A stretch of 64,000 nucleotides of DNA from Alnus glutinosa (Eukaryota > Streptophyta > Magnoliopsida > Fagales > Betulaceae), in the NCBI RefSeq assembly GCF_958979055.1, contig NC_084887.1, positions 32,307,544-32,371,543 of the forward strand. Direction: 5' to 3'. A model generated the notes under the pieces. It made no database searches. It worked only from the letters and a program-made list of their open reading frames with translations, and was not told the DNA's origin. Every line of letters starts with the position of its first letter. Position 1 is the stretch's first letter. The translations under genes were made by a program, and so were the position numbers. This document shows, in pieces, positions 47,950-57,492 of the stretch.

Positions 47950-49400
47950 CTAGTGGCCCTCGAAACTTCTATCATTTCTGAAGACATCAAAAAAGGCAAA
48001 GACATCATCTTCCACGCAACTGCATTCTAAGTACTACCAAATAACCCCCTCTAACAAGCAAGCAAGTCTACTACAATTCTAAGCATAACCTAAGATAACC
48101 CAACACGCCTGAAGATAGTATTCCATAATGCACAAGCAATCCCACCATGGAGAAAAAGATGACCCACAAACTATTTGTCCCTCTTGCACATACAGCATCA
48201 ATCGATCACAATAACACGCGGTTTCCTAAGGTTATCTAAGGTAAGAATCTTTATTAAGACGACAACCAAGCAAAGAAAGCCGCTCTCAATGGAGCCTTAT
48301 TCTGCCGAATAATATTCCAAGGAAATGAAGGGTTATCCTTGTGAACAAAGACACTATAGAAGGATCTAACATCAAACAAAGATTGTCTTCACCTTCCCAT
48401 CTTACCCTCAAGGAGTACAACTTGAAAAACAAAGCAAAGAAATCCTCATTCCAATCATATGCCACACTAATAAAGCTTATGTTCCACTTAAGGGAACCAC
48501 TTAAAAGCTTCAAATGAACCGCTATGGAAGCATCCTTCACGCACACAATACCATATGAATTCGGAAAGTTTCCTTAAAGGTCTTATCCCAACACCATAGG
48601 TCATGCCAAAATCTAATATTTGAACCAACTCCCACCTTAAATCTAGTATGACTAAAAAAATCCTGCAACCCCTCATTATATTCTTCCATAATCTCACCCA
48701 TATGACCCGAGAGAATCATTAGAACACCACCATCCTCACAAACTATCAAATTTAGAATCCACAACTCTCCACCAATCATCTCTCTATGCATATAGCGTCA
48801 TATCCATTTACCTAAAAAAATGATTGAATATCAAGTTTTGAACCCCAACCCTCCCTCAATAATTGGAGAACAAACCTTGAATCAACTTACCGGGTAATAT
48901 TTGAACTCTTCTCCAAGCCCACCCCATAAGAAGTCTTGATGAGACTTCTATATGTAGTTTGCAACACCAACATTGAGAGGGAAAATAAACACGAAATACA
49001 TAGGCAAATTGGAAAGGGTGATCTTGGTAAGGGGTAGCCTTACTAACCTTAAGGAAGTACATTATTTTTCAACTAGCAAGTTGCCGCTCTATCTTCTCAA
49101 TAATACCATCAAAAATAGACTTAGCCTTATAAGAGGCTCTCAATAGAAAATCAAGATCCTTCAAAGGCCAAAAAGAAACTTTACAGCCTAAAATGCCTAA
49201 CAACCCATCCACAATATCAACTTTATTCACAAAAACCAATTCTGACTTAGCCAGATTAACCTTCAAACGGAAAACAATTTCGAAACATAAGAATAAGACA
49301 CAGAAAGTATAGGTGGTCAAGATTGGCCCCCCCAACAAAAAAATAAATAATAAATAAGTAAATAAATCAAAGTGTCATTCGTAAACAATAAGTGTGCTAC
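47950..49400 (-). pseudogene. L1-type LINE fragment: RT C-terminus to zinc-binding domain
   Basis: Minus-strand pieces in several frames. 49338-49069 gives LKVNLAKSELVFVNKVDIVD, GILGCKVSFWPLKDL and ASYKAKSIFDGIIEKIERQL, the end of the RT domain. About 49060-48860 is a decayed thumb region. 48791-48537 gives KVGVGSNIRFWHDLWCWDKT. Around 48210-48110 lies a CCMCKRD ... HLFLHGGIACALWNTIF zf-RVT pattern. It has frameshifts and stops throughout and is 5'-truncated before the RT active site. Confidence 0.8.
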
Positions 49401-50028
49401 GCTAACCCCACCAAAGTGCCTAGACCGAGAGAAATTTCAATTCTCAGCAATTGGCATGAACAACTGATAATTGCTTAGAACACTTGCGTGAACAACCCAA
49501 CGGTAAGTTGGCATATGAAAATAGGTCACAAAATGTATCAATCCACCCAAACAAAACCATGAAAGTATAGTTTCAAAAGTTAAAACATTAGAATAAGCAG
49601 AAAGCCGATCAGAATCTAAAACAAACGGACAAGAAAAAACAAAGAAGCTTACAACATTTGCATCTCCAACATGGTATGATATATTTATATAGGCTGATAC
49701 TTTGTCTTCTTTAGCCATTCCATTTTCCAATTTATTCAAACATTCTCTAGCCAGTAAACACGAAGTGTAAGAAAATTTCTATATGAACAATATGATAACA
49801 TGCTCTTCCTGCCCATTAGCCAATGCGTTCTCACCTCCATTAGCCAATACCAAGAGCTTTCATCATCTGAGAATAGTAGTATACTCCAAACTCCTCAATG
49901 GAAGTCCACCATCCAGAGAAAATACCTTTGTACAACACAACTGCTACGTTGAGCTCTCTGGCTTCCACATTTTTATAAGCTTTATAACTCTTCAATATTT
50001 CCATTTTGTTTGATCTCATACTAATACC
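49401..50028 (-). other. 3' flank of the PI4K-gamma gene
   Basis: Minus-strand downstream region holding the 3'UTR and flank. No recognised gene. Confidence 0.5.
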
Positions 50029-51948
50029 TCAAAACTGGCAAGAAGTCCCAAGTCTCTGTCTGTGTCTCTGATCCACACTCCCTGATTTGTGATTAGCAAA
50101 AGCTGGGCGAAGTAATCTCTGGAAATTCTCAACAAACTGCACCCACTCCTCCTCACTCATATCCGCCAACTTTACAAAACTACCATTTGCAGGCAACTGC
50201 TCATTCACGCTCCTGTTTCCAGATGGCGTACCAGCAAGATATCCACACTTTATGGATGCACCTGGGTGTCGCCAGCTCTTTTCACCAACACTGATGTCTT
50301 TCAGAGACGTGGACAGCTTCGAGACATTCAGATTTCTCTCCCGCACAGGGCCAGCATGTGCATTTCTCCTTAGAGGCAATTCATCCGCCTCGTTGTCCTC
50401 CTCTTCCTCAACACTCTCATCTAGCTTACAAAGTATATTCTGGCCATTCCCACCATTTGATCCAAAATGAAAAGTTGTTTCAACAGTCAGTTTCGTTTCC
50501 TTATTTGAAGTCGATTCCGAACCCTCTTCCTCAAAATCTATGTCAAATTGGAAGTCATCATTTTCTCCTGCTTTCACTGAAGCTGATGATATCTGACCCT
50601 CCTCTAACAATGTCCTCGCCTCTATGCATATAAGCTCCAGCTCACTTGGCACCTCCCCATGAACCTGGAACTCCCTACTCATCATCTCACCAATTTCAGA
50701 AAGACACAGACCCAAAGCTGCTGCTTGCTTGAGGAAAATCGTGCATAGAACCAAGACCCTAAGACATGCCTCTCGAATCATGGGCAACTCCATTCTAAGC
50801 ATTTCAGAATCCCGGAAAGGGTCAAGACGATCTATGTACTGAAGCTCATCCTCTGAGAAAGGTATTGATGCCTGGGGCCAATGGATCCACTCAAAGTATG
50901 GGTCCTCCAAGCTTTCGGGTAGACAAAGGCCATGATCAATGGGAACAAGCTCCACCTGACCTAACCTTCCCACCCGATCAAGCTTCCTAACCAGAAGGTT
51001 TCCTGCATGCCTGTCTGTGTTTAAAATCCGGATATCTAAAATCCCTATCCTATGCACAGCAGCAACAGGGAAACTAGAAGTACCATAATCACTAGCATCA
51101 AAATCATGAGGAATAAACTGCTGCAGTGATGCAATCTTGCTGACCTGCGTCCTATTTTGATGCGTATAACAATTCACCCCGTCATTGATGTTAAAAACTG
51201 AATGTGTGATCTTCACAAGAGCAGTAGAAGGCACATTGGCAGAATGATCATAGTCAAGAAGGTAAGCCGCAACTTCTCTAAACCCTGTCTCCCCAACCCG
51301 CACTGTACGTTTCAGGCCTGACTGCCCAAGAGTTCTGCCTACAAAACCTTTTGGGTTGTTTGGGGCATAAGGTTCCTCATCTGTTGGTTTCACAATCGCA
51401 GCATTTTCACCAAAGCAATTTCTAAAATAATAAGCACCTCCAAGCCCACTACGAATGGGAATCGGATCAACACCAATCTTTATTGCCTTTGCAATACCCT
51501 TAACCAGCTCTTTCATTCTAGCAGATTGATTTGAGCACACTAGTATCTCAATTGGGCCACTTTGATCCCTCTGCTGAAGATCCCTTCCAGCGGGTGAGAG
51601 ACATGGTGTAGACGAGCTTCTCTGCAAGCAGTTCCTGGTGAGAAGAAGTGGAGAATCATTTCTAACAACACTGAGGTCGTTCTTCAACACCGTATCACCA
51701 CATATCAATGAGCTTTCCTCAGTTGGAACATTAAGGGCAAGCTGTAACTTCCTCTTCACTGTGTGGGCATTGTCACTCCTGTCCAACTCTATGCCCAAAA
51801 CACAGCCAGTTTCAGTCTGCACAAATACTCGTCTCTTCCCAGAAGGTTTTCTTTCTGTTATCTCGTTACCACCAGGCTCACCCCCAAGAGATCCTCTAAA
51901 GGCTGCAGCTGCCATCTGTGTATATACAGGGTCCAGATCAAGAGACAT
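50029..51948 (-). CDS. PI4KG: phosphatidylinositol 4-kinase gamma (UBL-domain PI4K-gamma5/6/7 type)
   Basis: Single coding exon, 639 residues. I start at the ATG at 51948 (MSLDLDPVYTQMAAAAFRGS) because the longer frame begins at a TTG. A ubiquitin-like domain spans ~41-104 (VFVQTETGCVLGIELDRSDN to LLLT). The PI3/PI4-kinase fold spans ~150-430: SGLGGAYYF (167-175), Lys in AAIVKPTDEEP (~187), catalytic ILNTDRHAGNLLV (Asp ~312) and metal-binding VPIDHGLCLP (Asp ~338). The C-terminal third is acidic (DFEEEGSE, SVEEEEDNEADE) and ends with an EEWVQFVENFQRLLRPAFAN segment. Despite the name, plant gamma-type members studied so far act as protein kinases. The gene has a 2 kb intron in its 5'UTR, and its promoter has been copied in inverted orientation nearby. 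Confidence 0.94.
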   Translation of the reverse strand: MSLDLDPVYTQMAAAAFRGSLGGEPGGNEITERKPSGKRRVFVQTETGCVLGIELDRSDNAHTVKRKLQLALNVPTEESSLICGDTVLKNDLSVVRNDSPLLLTRNCLQRSSSTPCLSPAGRDLQQRDQSGPIEILVCSNQSARMKELVKGIAKAIKIGVDPIPIRSGLGGAYYFRNCFGENAAIVKPTDEEPYAPNNPKGFVGRTLGQSGLKRTVRVGETGFREVAAYLLDYDHSANVPSTALVKITHSVFNINDGVNCYTHQNRTQVSKIASLQQFIPHDFDASDYGTSSFPVAAVHRIGILDIRILNTDRHAGNLLVRKLDRVGRLGQVELVPIDHGLCLPESLEDPYFEWIHWPQASIPFSEDELQYIDRLDPFRDSEMLRMELPMIREACLRVLVLCTIFLKQAAALGLCLSEIGEMMSREFQVHGEVPSELELICIEARTLLEEGQISSASVKAGENDDFQFDIDFEEEGSESTSNKETKLTVETTFHFGSNGGNGQNILCKLDESVEEEEDNEADELPLRRNAHAGPVRERNLNVSKLSTSLKDISVGEKSWRHPGASIKCGYLAGTPSGNRSVNEQLPANGSFVKLADMSEEEWVQFVENFQRLLRPAFANHKSGSVDQRHRQRLGTSCQF

Positions 51949-54240
51949 GAAAGGAAGAGGTGAAGCGTTCAACGCCGGCAGCAGAGGCGGCGGCAGCAGA
52001 GAGCTTTTCTCTCAAGCAGATGCCTAATTCAAACACTGGCAATTGAAGGAGAGAAAATATTGTGTAGTAAGCAATCATAATTAACTCAGTCGACTGCAAA
52101 ATGCTTCCGTGATTCTCAAACTGGAACAGCTATTCATTGATAGGAAGCAGAGTACAATACACAGCGAAATTGCTACATTGGAGAACCACCTGATAATGCT
52201 GGCTGATTGAAAGAATAAAATCGTTAGTAGGATTTATTGGTAGAGATGAGAGAGTGATTCACAAAAAGGAAAAATGTCAAGAATAAAGTTTTTATTTAGA
52301 TATAATAGTGAAAAACAGCTTCTCTCTCTATCCAAGAAACACTGAAACACTTAAAGGAACCAGAAAAAAAGAAAAAATTCCCATCCAGAAAATTGGTCAG
52401 TCAGTTGATTACAAAATGTTATATGAAAATTCACTGAGGAGATAATAGATTATAACAGAATAGAAGACACGTCTACTAGAAGTTGTAACGGGGAAGCACT
52501 CTTCGACATTGATAAAATGATAAAGTAAAAACTTTGTTACAAGCATATGAAAGATCTAGGTTTTCTACTTATTTTTACTTTGAAAGCTCTTACCAAGTTC
52601 ATCCACATCATCAAATCTTAATCCAAATTTCACCCCCCCTCCCCAAGAAAGAAGTCAACTTCAAGTTTCTTATCCACGCAGAGTCCATATTTCCAAAGGT
52701 TTGGTCAAGTATCATTTTGTAAATAAGCGTTAAATTTCACAGCTTTTAACATTGAAACCACAGATCCAAGAGACCAAAAGGAAAAAAGAAATAAAAAAAA
52801 CTCACAAAACAAACACAAAATGCACCAACTTATCACCATTTCAACTTCAATAAAATATTATGAAATTGAGCAAGCATACATGTAAACATTCGAGGAATTA
52901 CATGATGTAGTTCCAAAATCGCCTAAACAAGATATCTAACCAAACAAATGACATACCTCTTGTAAACATAAAATCAACTATTCGACAACACGCATCGTGC
53001 AACAAATATTATTTATATATATAAAGAGGCTAAACATCATATTATATTTGAAGTCGGATATCTTCTTTGGGTCTAACTACTTCGGAATATAAAATTTACA
53101 AAAAGAAATAAGCAATTTATCAAGCAACTTAAAAAATAAAAAACAAAAAACGAATGATCAGCGAAAAAAAAAGGTTATGAAAAATAATAAAATACTCTTA
53201 AGAAAGAGATTGCACAGACACTAATCACAAAATCCAAAACAGCATCAAAACATGGTCAATCAGATGAGATTCCTCACCTTTTTAGCCTTCTGGACAGCAT
53301 AGACACAATTTATCAAGCAACTTAAAAAAAAAATGATCAGCAAAAAAACAGTTATGAAAAATAAAAAAATATTCTTAAGAAAGAGATTGCACAGGATACT
53401 AATCACAAAATCCAAAACAGCATCAAAACATAGTCATCAGATGAGACTCCTCACCTTTTTAGCCTTCTGAAACAGCTAACAAACACCAAATCTCATTCCT
53501 AAGGATTCCCCAAGCATTCTTCGCCATCATTTACTCCTTCCTTTCTGAAAATTCATAATCTTTTAAATCAAAATATGGAAGAATAAACCAAAAAAAAAAA
53601 CGCAATGGCAAATCCGTCCATATAAACTAGATTAAATTCATTTCTAAACATAAAATTATCATTAAAAAACACCAAATCGAAAAGTTCAAATTCGACAAAA
53701 TTAAAGCCCTTTGCAAAGGAAAAAAACGAATTTCCGGAGCAAAAACTTGGTTTTTGACGAATATTATTAAAGAAATTTGAGAAAACACCAAAACGAAAAC
53801 ATACAACCATTCATCCAAAATAAAACATGCAACAAAATTAAATCACTCTACAAAGATGCAGAAGAAAAGATAGATTTGAAAAATAATAATAATAAGAAGA
53901 AGAAGAAGAAAGAAAGAATGAATTTCCAAAGCAAAAAATTGATAAAATACTCAAAAAGAATTCTAATTTCGAAGTCAGTTTCTTCGAAATCGGAGATGAA
54001 ATATGGTTATGGCGGAACTCGGAGAACGGAGCGAGTCGACTCACCGGGGGCCGCGGAATCAGAAACAGCCGGCGGAGCCCTGCGGAGAGCCACCGCCGTG
54101 GACGAACGGCCGAGATACGATATGCGAGAAAAATATCAACGGCTACGATTGGACAGAATCTTAATCAGTTGTGTCAGTTGGCACTCTCCCGCTTTCGCAG
54201 ATTTTTTACTCTCGCGAGGACAAAGCGGGTAGGGTTTAAG
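51949..54240 (-). promoter_or_regulatory. 5'UTR and 2.0 kb 5'UTR intron of PI4K-gamma
   Basis: Reading on the minus strand: a GC-rich non-coding first exon (from about 54240) ends at a strong donor CCCCCG/GTGAGTCG (exon end 54045). The intron runs to TTTGAATTAG (ends 52024), and the second leader part 52023-51949 joins the start codon. The intron holds a ~110-base near-duplicate pair (about 53140-53290 and 53320-53470, both with AAGAAAGAGATTGCACAG and CAAAATCCAAAACAGCATCA). Inferred from splice signals. Confidence 0.6.
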
Positions 54241-54448
54241 TTCAACGGAAATTTTAGATTAATAAATAAAGTTTCCCGAAGCAAACGTTGATGTCTACAC
54301 GCGCACAGATTGAGCCACGTTGTGATAGAGGCTACTGATAGATGACGTGGTGAGATCTGGTGTGTTTTGTTGGCGTGTACACGGCCTAATTGAACCTCGA
54401 TTAGAAGTACTGGTAAAAAAAAAACAAAAGAGAGATAGGGGAAGAGGG
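53832..54448 (-). repeat. arm 1 of inverted duplication (native PI4K-gamma promoter and first exon)
   Basis: This stretch, covering the start of the 5'UTR intron, the first exon and upstream promoter, recurs in inverted orientation at 56268-57490. Shared blocks (read here on plus) include AAAGATGCAGAAGAAAAGAT, ATCTTAATCAGTTGTGTCAG and GTGTGTTTTGTTGGCGTGTA. Confidence 0.85.
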
Positions 54449-56096
54449 ACAAAAGAAATAGAGTAGTGATATATGTTACCCATGTTTTATTTGTATCTTT
54501 TTAAAAATTTATGTGACTTTTAAGGTTATTATTGGATTTATGATACATTATAATTAAATTTAAAAAATATTATGAGTATTAATTTTTTTACTAAGAAATA
54601 AGTATTAAAAGAATGTCGAGATCATTCACGGAAGAGGATCAGAATAATTAATTAAGAAAAATACTACGGGCACTAATAAATGAGCTTCACATTAATTTGG
54701 TATTCATCTTTTGATATAAGATTTGGTATACATAACATTTTTTATTAAATTTTGATTAATAATAATTTTAAAAATTACGTCATTTTTAAATCACACTAAA
54801 AAGAAATGACATTTAAAATTGCTCTAGCCGTAACATTTTATATATATATATATTTGGAAACGCTACGTTTGTCACGGATTGTGTAGTCAAAACCATACTA
54901 ACTACCATTTGGAGCAAGATATTGAAAAAAAAAAAAAAAAAACTACAATTTGGAGCAATGCATTTAGATCAGATAATAATCATAATATCATTCTCCAGAC
55001 GATTAACTAATTCTTCTCTTAATCATTTAAAATAAAGTCGTAATTACTAATTGAAATAGACTAAGCACCTTATAACATCCCCATATGCCTAGGAAAAGAA
55101 AAAGAAAAAAGAACGAAATGACTTTTCCTGTCCTATATCAACAAAAAATAAGAATAAAGTTGGATTTATGGCCTTGTTTGTTAAGTTACAGAATGCGTAT
55201 ACTGTTCATATACTTTTTCTTTTACTTTTTCATATTTCTTATTACTAATCAACATCAAAACATTCTCATTTTTTTCATTTTTTATATCACATCAATAATT
55301 TTTTATTACTATTCAAATAAAAAAATTCACTATAAAACAAAACTTTTTCATCTTTTTATATCACATCATCACTTTTTACTAATTCTAAAATTAACAACCC
55401 ACTACTCTGTTCTGTACATGTCTTTGCCAAACAAGCCCTATATGTTCCACTTTCCTTTGAGAGCTCATTTGGCTGCGGATTCCGTAAGTTAAAAACGCAA
55501 TTTTAAATAAAATTGTATAAATATTTGGTTTAAAAGTTCGTTTTTAAAAAAAATATATAAATATATATATAAATTACAGGTAAGGGGCTGCGTTTTAGAA
55601 AACTAACGATTTTAAAAGCTAAATTTAATTTTAAATGTCAAAACCTCGATTTTATAGTACGTTTTAAAATTACTATTTTTTTAGATGACATATTTTAAAT
55701 AAAAATATTTAGATTTTATCTTTTGCTCATCTCTTGTCAATTTTTATATAAGAAATAAGCAAATTTACCATTGAATATGTAGAATCACATGGGACCAACA
55801 TGTAATTTTATAAATTCAATAATAAATTTACACAAAAAAAAATTGGTCAATTTTAAAACCACAAAACTAAACAGACCCAAAGAGATTTGCGAATTTCGGT
55901 AGTAGTTATTATTTCTCATATTCAGCTGCGAATATATTCTGAAAGGACCTATTGTTAAAAAAATAAAAATAAAAAAGGGAGAGAAAATAAGGCCCTAATT
56001 TAATTTAATTTTTTTTATAAAAAATTAATAACTAGGAACATTGCATTTTCCATAATAACATTTTTTTTCTAGGCATGCATGGGAGTCACTTCAATT
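54449..56096. other. spacer between the inverted arms, transposon-derived
   Basis: AT-rich DNA with MITE family 2 copy 2 at 55170-55438 and a degenerate region with CGCAATTTTAAA and CTGCGTTTTAGAAAAC motifs (about 55480-55870) like the 38 kb MITE. No gene recognised. Confidence 0.5.
55170..55438 (+). mobile_element. MITE family 2, copy 2
   Basis: Begins GGCCTTGTTTGTTAAGTTAC and ends TGCCAAACAAGCCC. It aligns over its whole length with the minus strand of 19436-19725 (shared CACATCAATAATTTTTTATT and AACAACCCACTACTCTG). Confidence 0.65.
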
Positions 56097-56279
56097 AGGA
56101 GTGCTTCATATTACTATTGTGTTTCATTTTGTCCCCCTAAAATTGACGTGCCATTTAAAATCATCATGGATCAAAATTGAATAATGGCCTATCATAAATT
56201 CAATGGTAATTTTAAGAGTCACATCAATTTTAGGGGGACAAAAAAAAAGATATAAGGGTGATATGTAGCATTACTCATC
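56097..56279. mobile_element. palindromic MITE at the end of the inverted arm
   Basis: GTGTTTCATTTTGTCCCCCT-AAAATTGACGTG on the left is the reverse complement, with few changes, of CACATCAATTTTAGGGGGAC on the right. It ends GGTGATATGTAGCATTACTC. A partly similar end (GACAAAAGGGGACAATGGGG ... GCATTACTCAT) is found at 60180-60212. Confidence 0.6.
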
Positions 56280-57490
56280 TTCCCCTATATATTTTTTTAT
56301 TCTTTTTTCTTTTTTCACCTGTACTTCTAATCGAGGTTTAATTAAGTTGTGTACACGCCAACAAAACACACTAGATCTCACCACGTCATCTATCAGTAGC
56401 CTCTATAACAACGTGGCTCAATCTGTGCGCATATAGGCATCAACGTTTGCTTCAGAAAACTCTATTTATTAATCTAAAATTTCCATTAAACTTAAACCCT
56501 ACCCGGCTACCTACTTTGTCCTCACTAGGGGTGTGCGCGCAAAACCCACTCGTACTCGCAAAACCACCTCGCCCTGCAACAACTCGGCCCGTCAATAACG
56601 GATATAAGACATTCCTGAAAAAGTGCGGGCCCTCAATAGGCTAACCCGTGATTTATGGGGCGGGTTGTGGTATTAAATTTTTCCCCACCCGCACACCCGC
56701 CCCACAGTCCCTTTATGCTCATACCATCAAATTTTCCTCCAAAAAACTATAAGAGTTATGACTCCTTTATTGGAAAAGTTTTGATTTTGATGTTAGGCTT
56801 GTTGGTAATTCTGGTTCTTTCATCTTGTTATTGTTTGCTGGTGAAATTGATTCAATTGGGGTTTTCAAATTATGAACTGGGTTAGCAGAATTGTGATTTA
56901 TTTTTCTGATTTTGGGCCCAGGAAAAAAAAAAAGCAAAAAAGAAAAGAAAAGGGAATACCCGAACCCGCATGAACCAGTCCCGATTCGTTCTACCCGAGG
57001 CCTAGCGGGTTGACCATTCACTATGTGAGTTGCGGATATCGATTTTCAAACCCTTTCATTGCGGCGTGGGTCAGAGAAAACATACAAATCCGGCCCAATC
57101 CGATCCGTGCCCACCCCTAGTCCTCACAAGGGTAGAAAATATGCAAAAGCGGGAGAGTGCCAACTAACACAACTGATTAAGATTCTGTCCAATCATAGCT
57201 GTTGATATTTTTCTCGCATATCGTATCTCGACCATTTGTCCACGGAGATGGCTCTTCGCAGGGCTACGCCGGGCGTTACTGATTCTGCGGCCTCCAGTTA
57301 GTCGACTTACTCCGTTCTCCGATTTCGAACAAACTGGCTTTGAAATTAGAATTCTTTTTGAGTATACATTTTATCAATTTTTTGCTTTGGAAATTCTTTA
57401 TCTCTCTCTTTCTTCTTCTTCTTCTTATTATTATTATTAATTTTCAAATCTATCTTTTCTTCTGCATCTTTGTAGAGTGATTTATTTTTG
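56268..57490 (+). repeat. arm 2 of inverted duplication (copied PI4K-gamma promoter and first exon)
   Basis: Inverted copy of 53832-54448, interrupted by the hAT-like insertion 56526-57119 plus its target duplicate. In the copy the 5' splice site is lost: the native CCCCCGGTGAGTCGACTC has become CCTCCAGTTAGTCGACTT. Identity by eye is roughly 85-90% outside the insertion. Homology stops at about 57490, where the LINE begins. The copy points rightward, towards the LINE and the U11/U12-25K gene. Confidence 0.85.
56518..57127. mobile_element. hAT-like non-autonomous element with 8-bp target duplication
   Basis: GTCCTCAC (56518-56525 and 57120-57127) flanks 594 bases with ends TAGGGGTGTGC and GTGCCCACCCCTA. 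Eight-base duplications and TAGGGGTG-type TIRs are typical of plant hAT elements. The interior carries no transposase. Removing it restores continuity with the native arm at 54210-54225. Confidence 0.85.
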
Positions 57491-57492
57491 TT

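Noticed and set aside
53777-54232. 151-codon plus-strand frame over the PI4K-gamma promoter
   Set aside because: Lys/Asn-rich from the A-rich intron side and overlapping the non-coding exon; antisense shadow.
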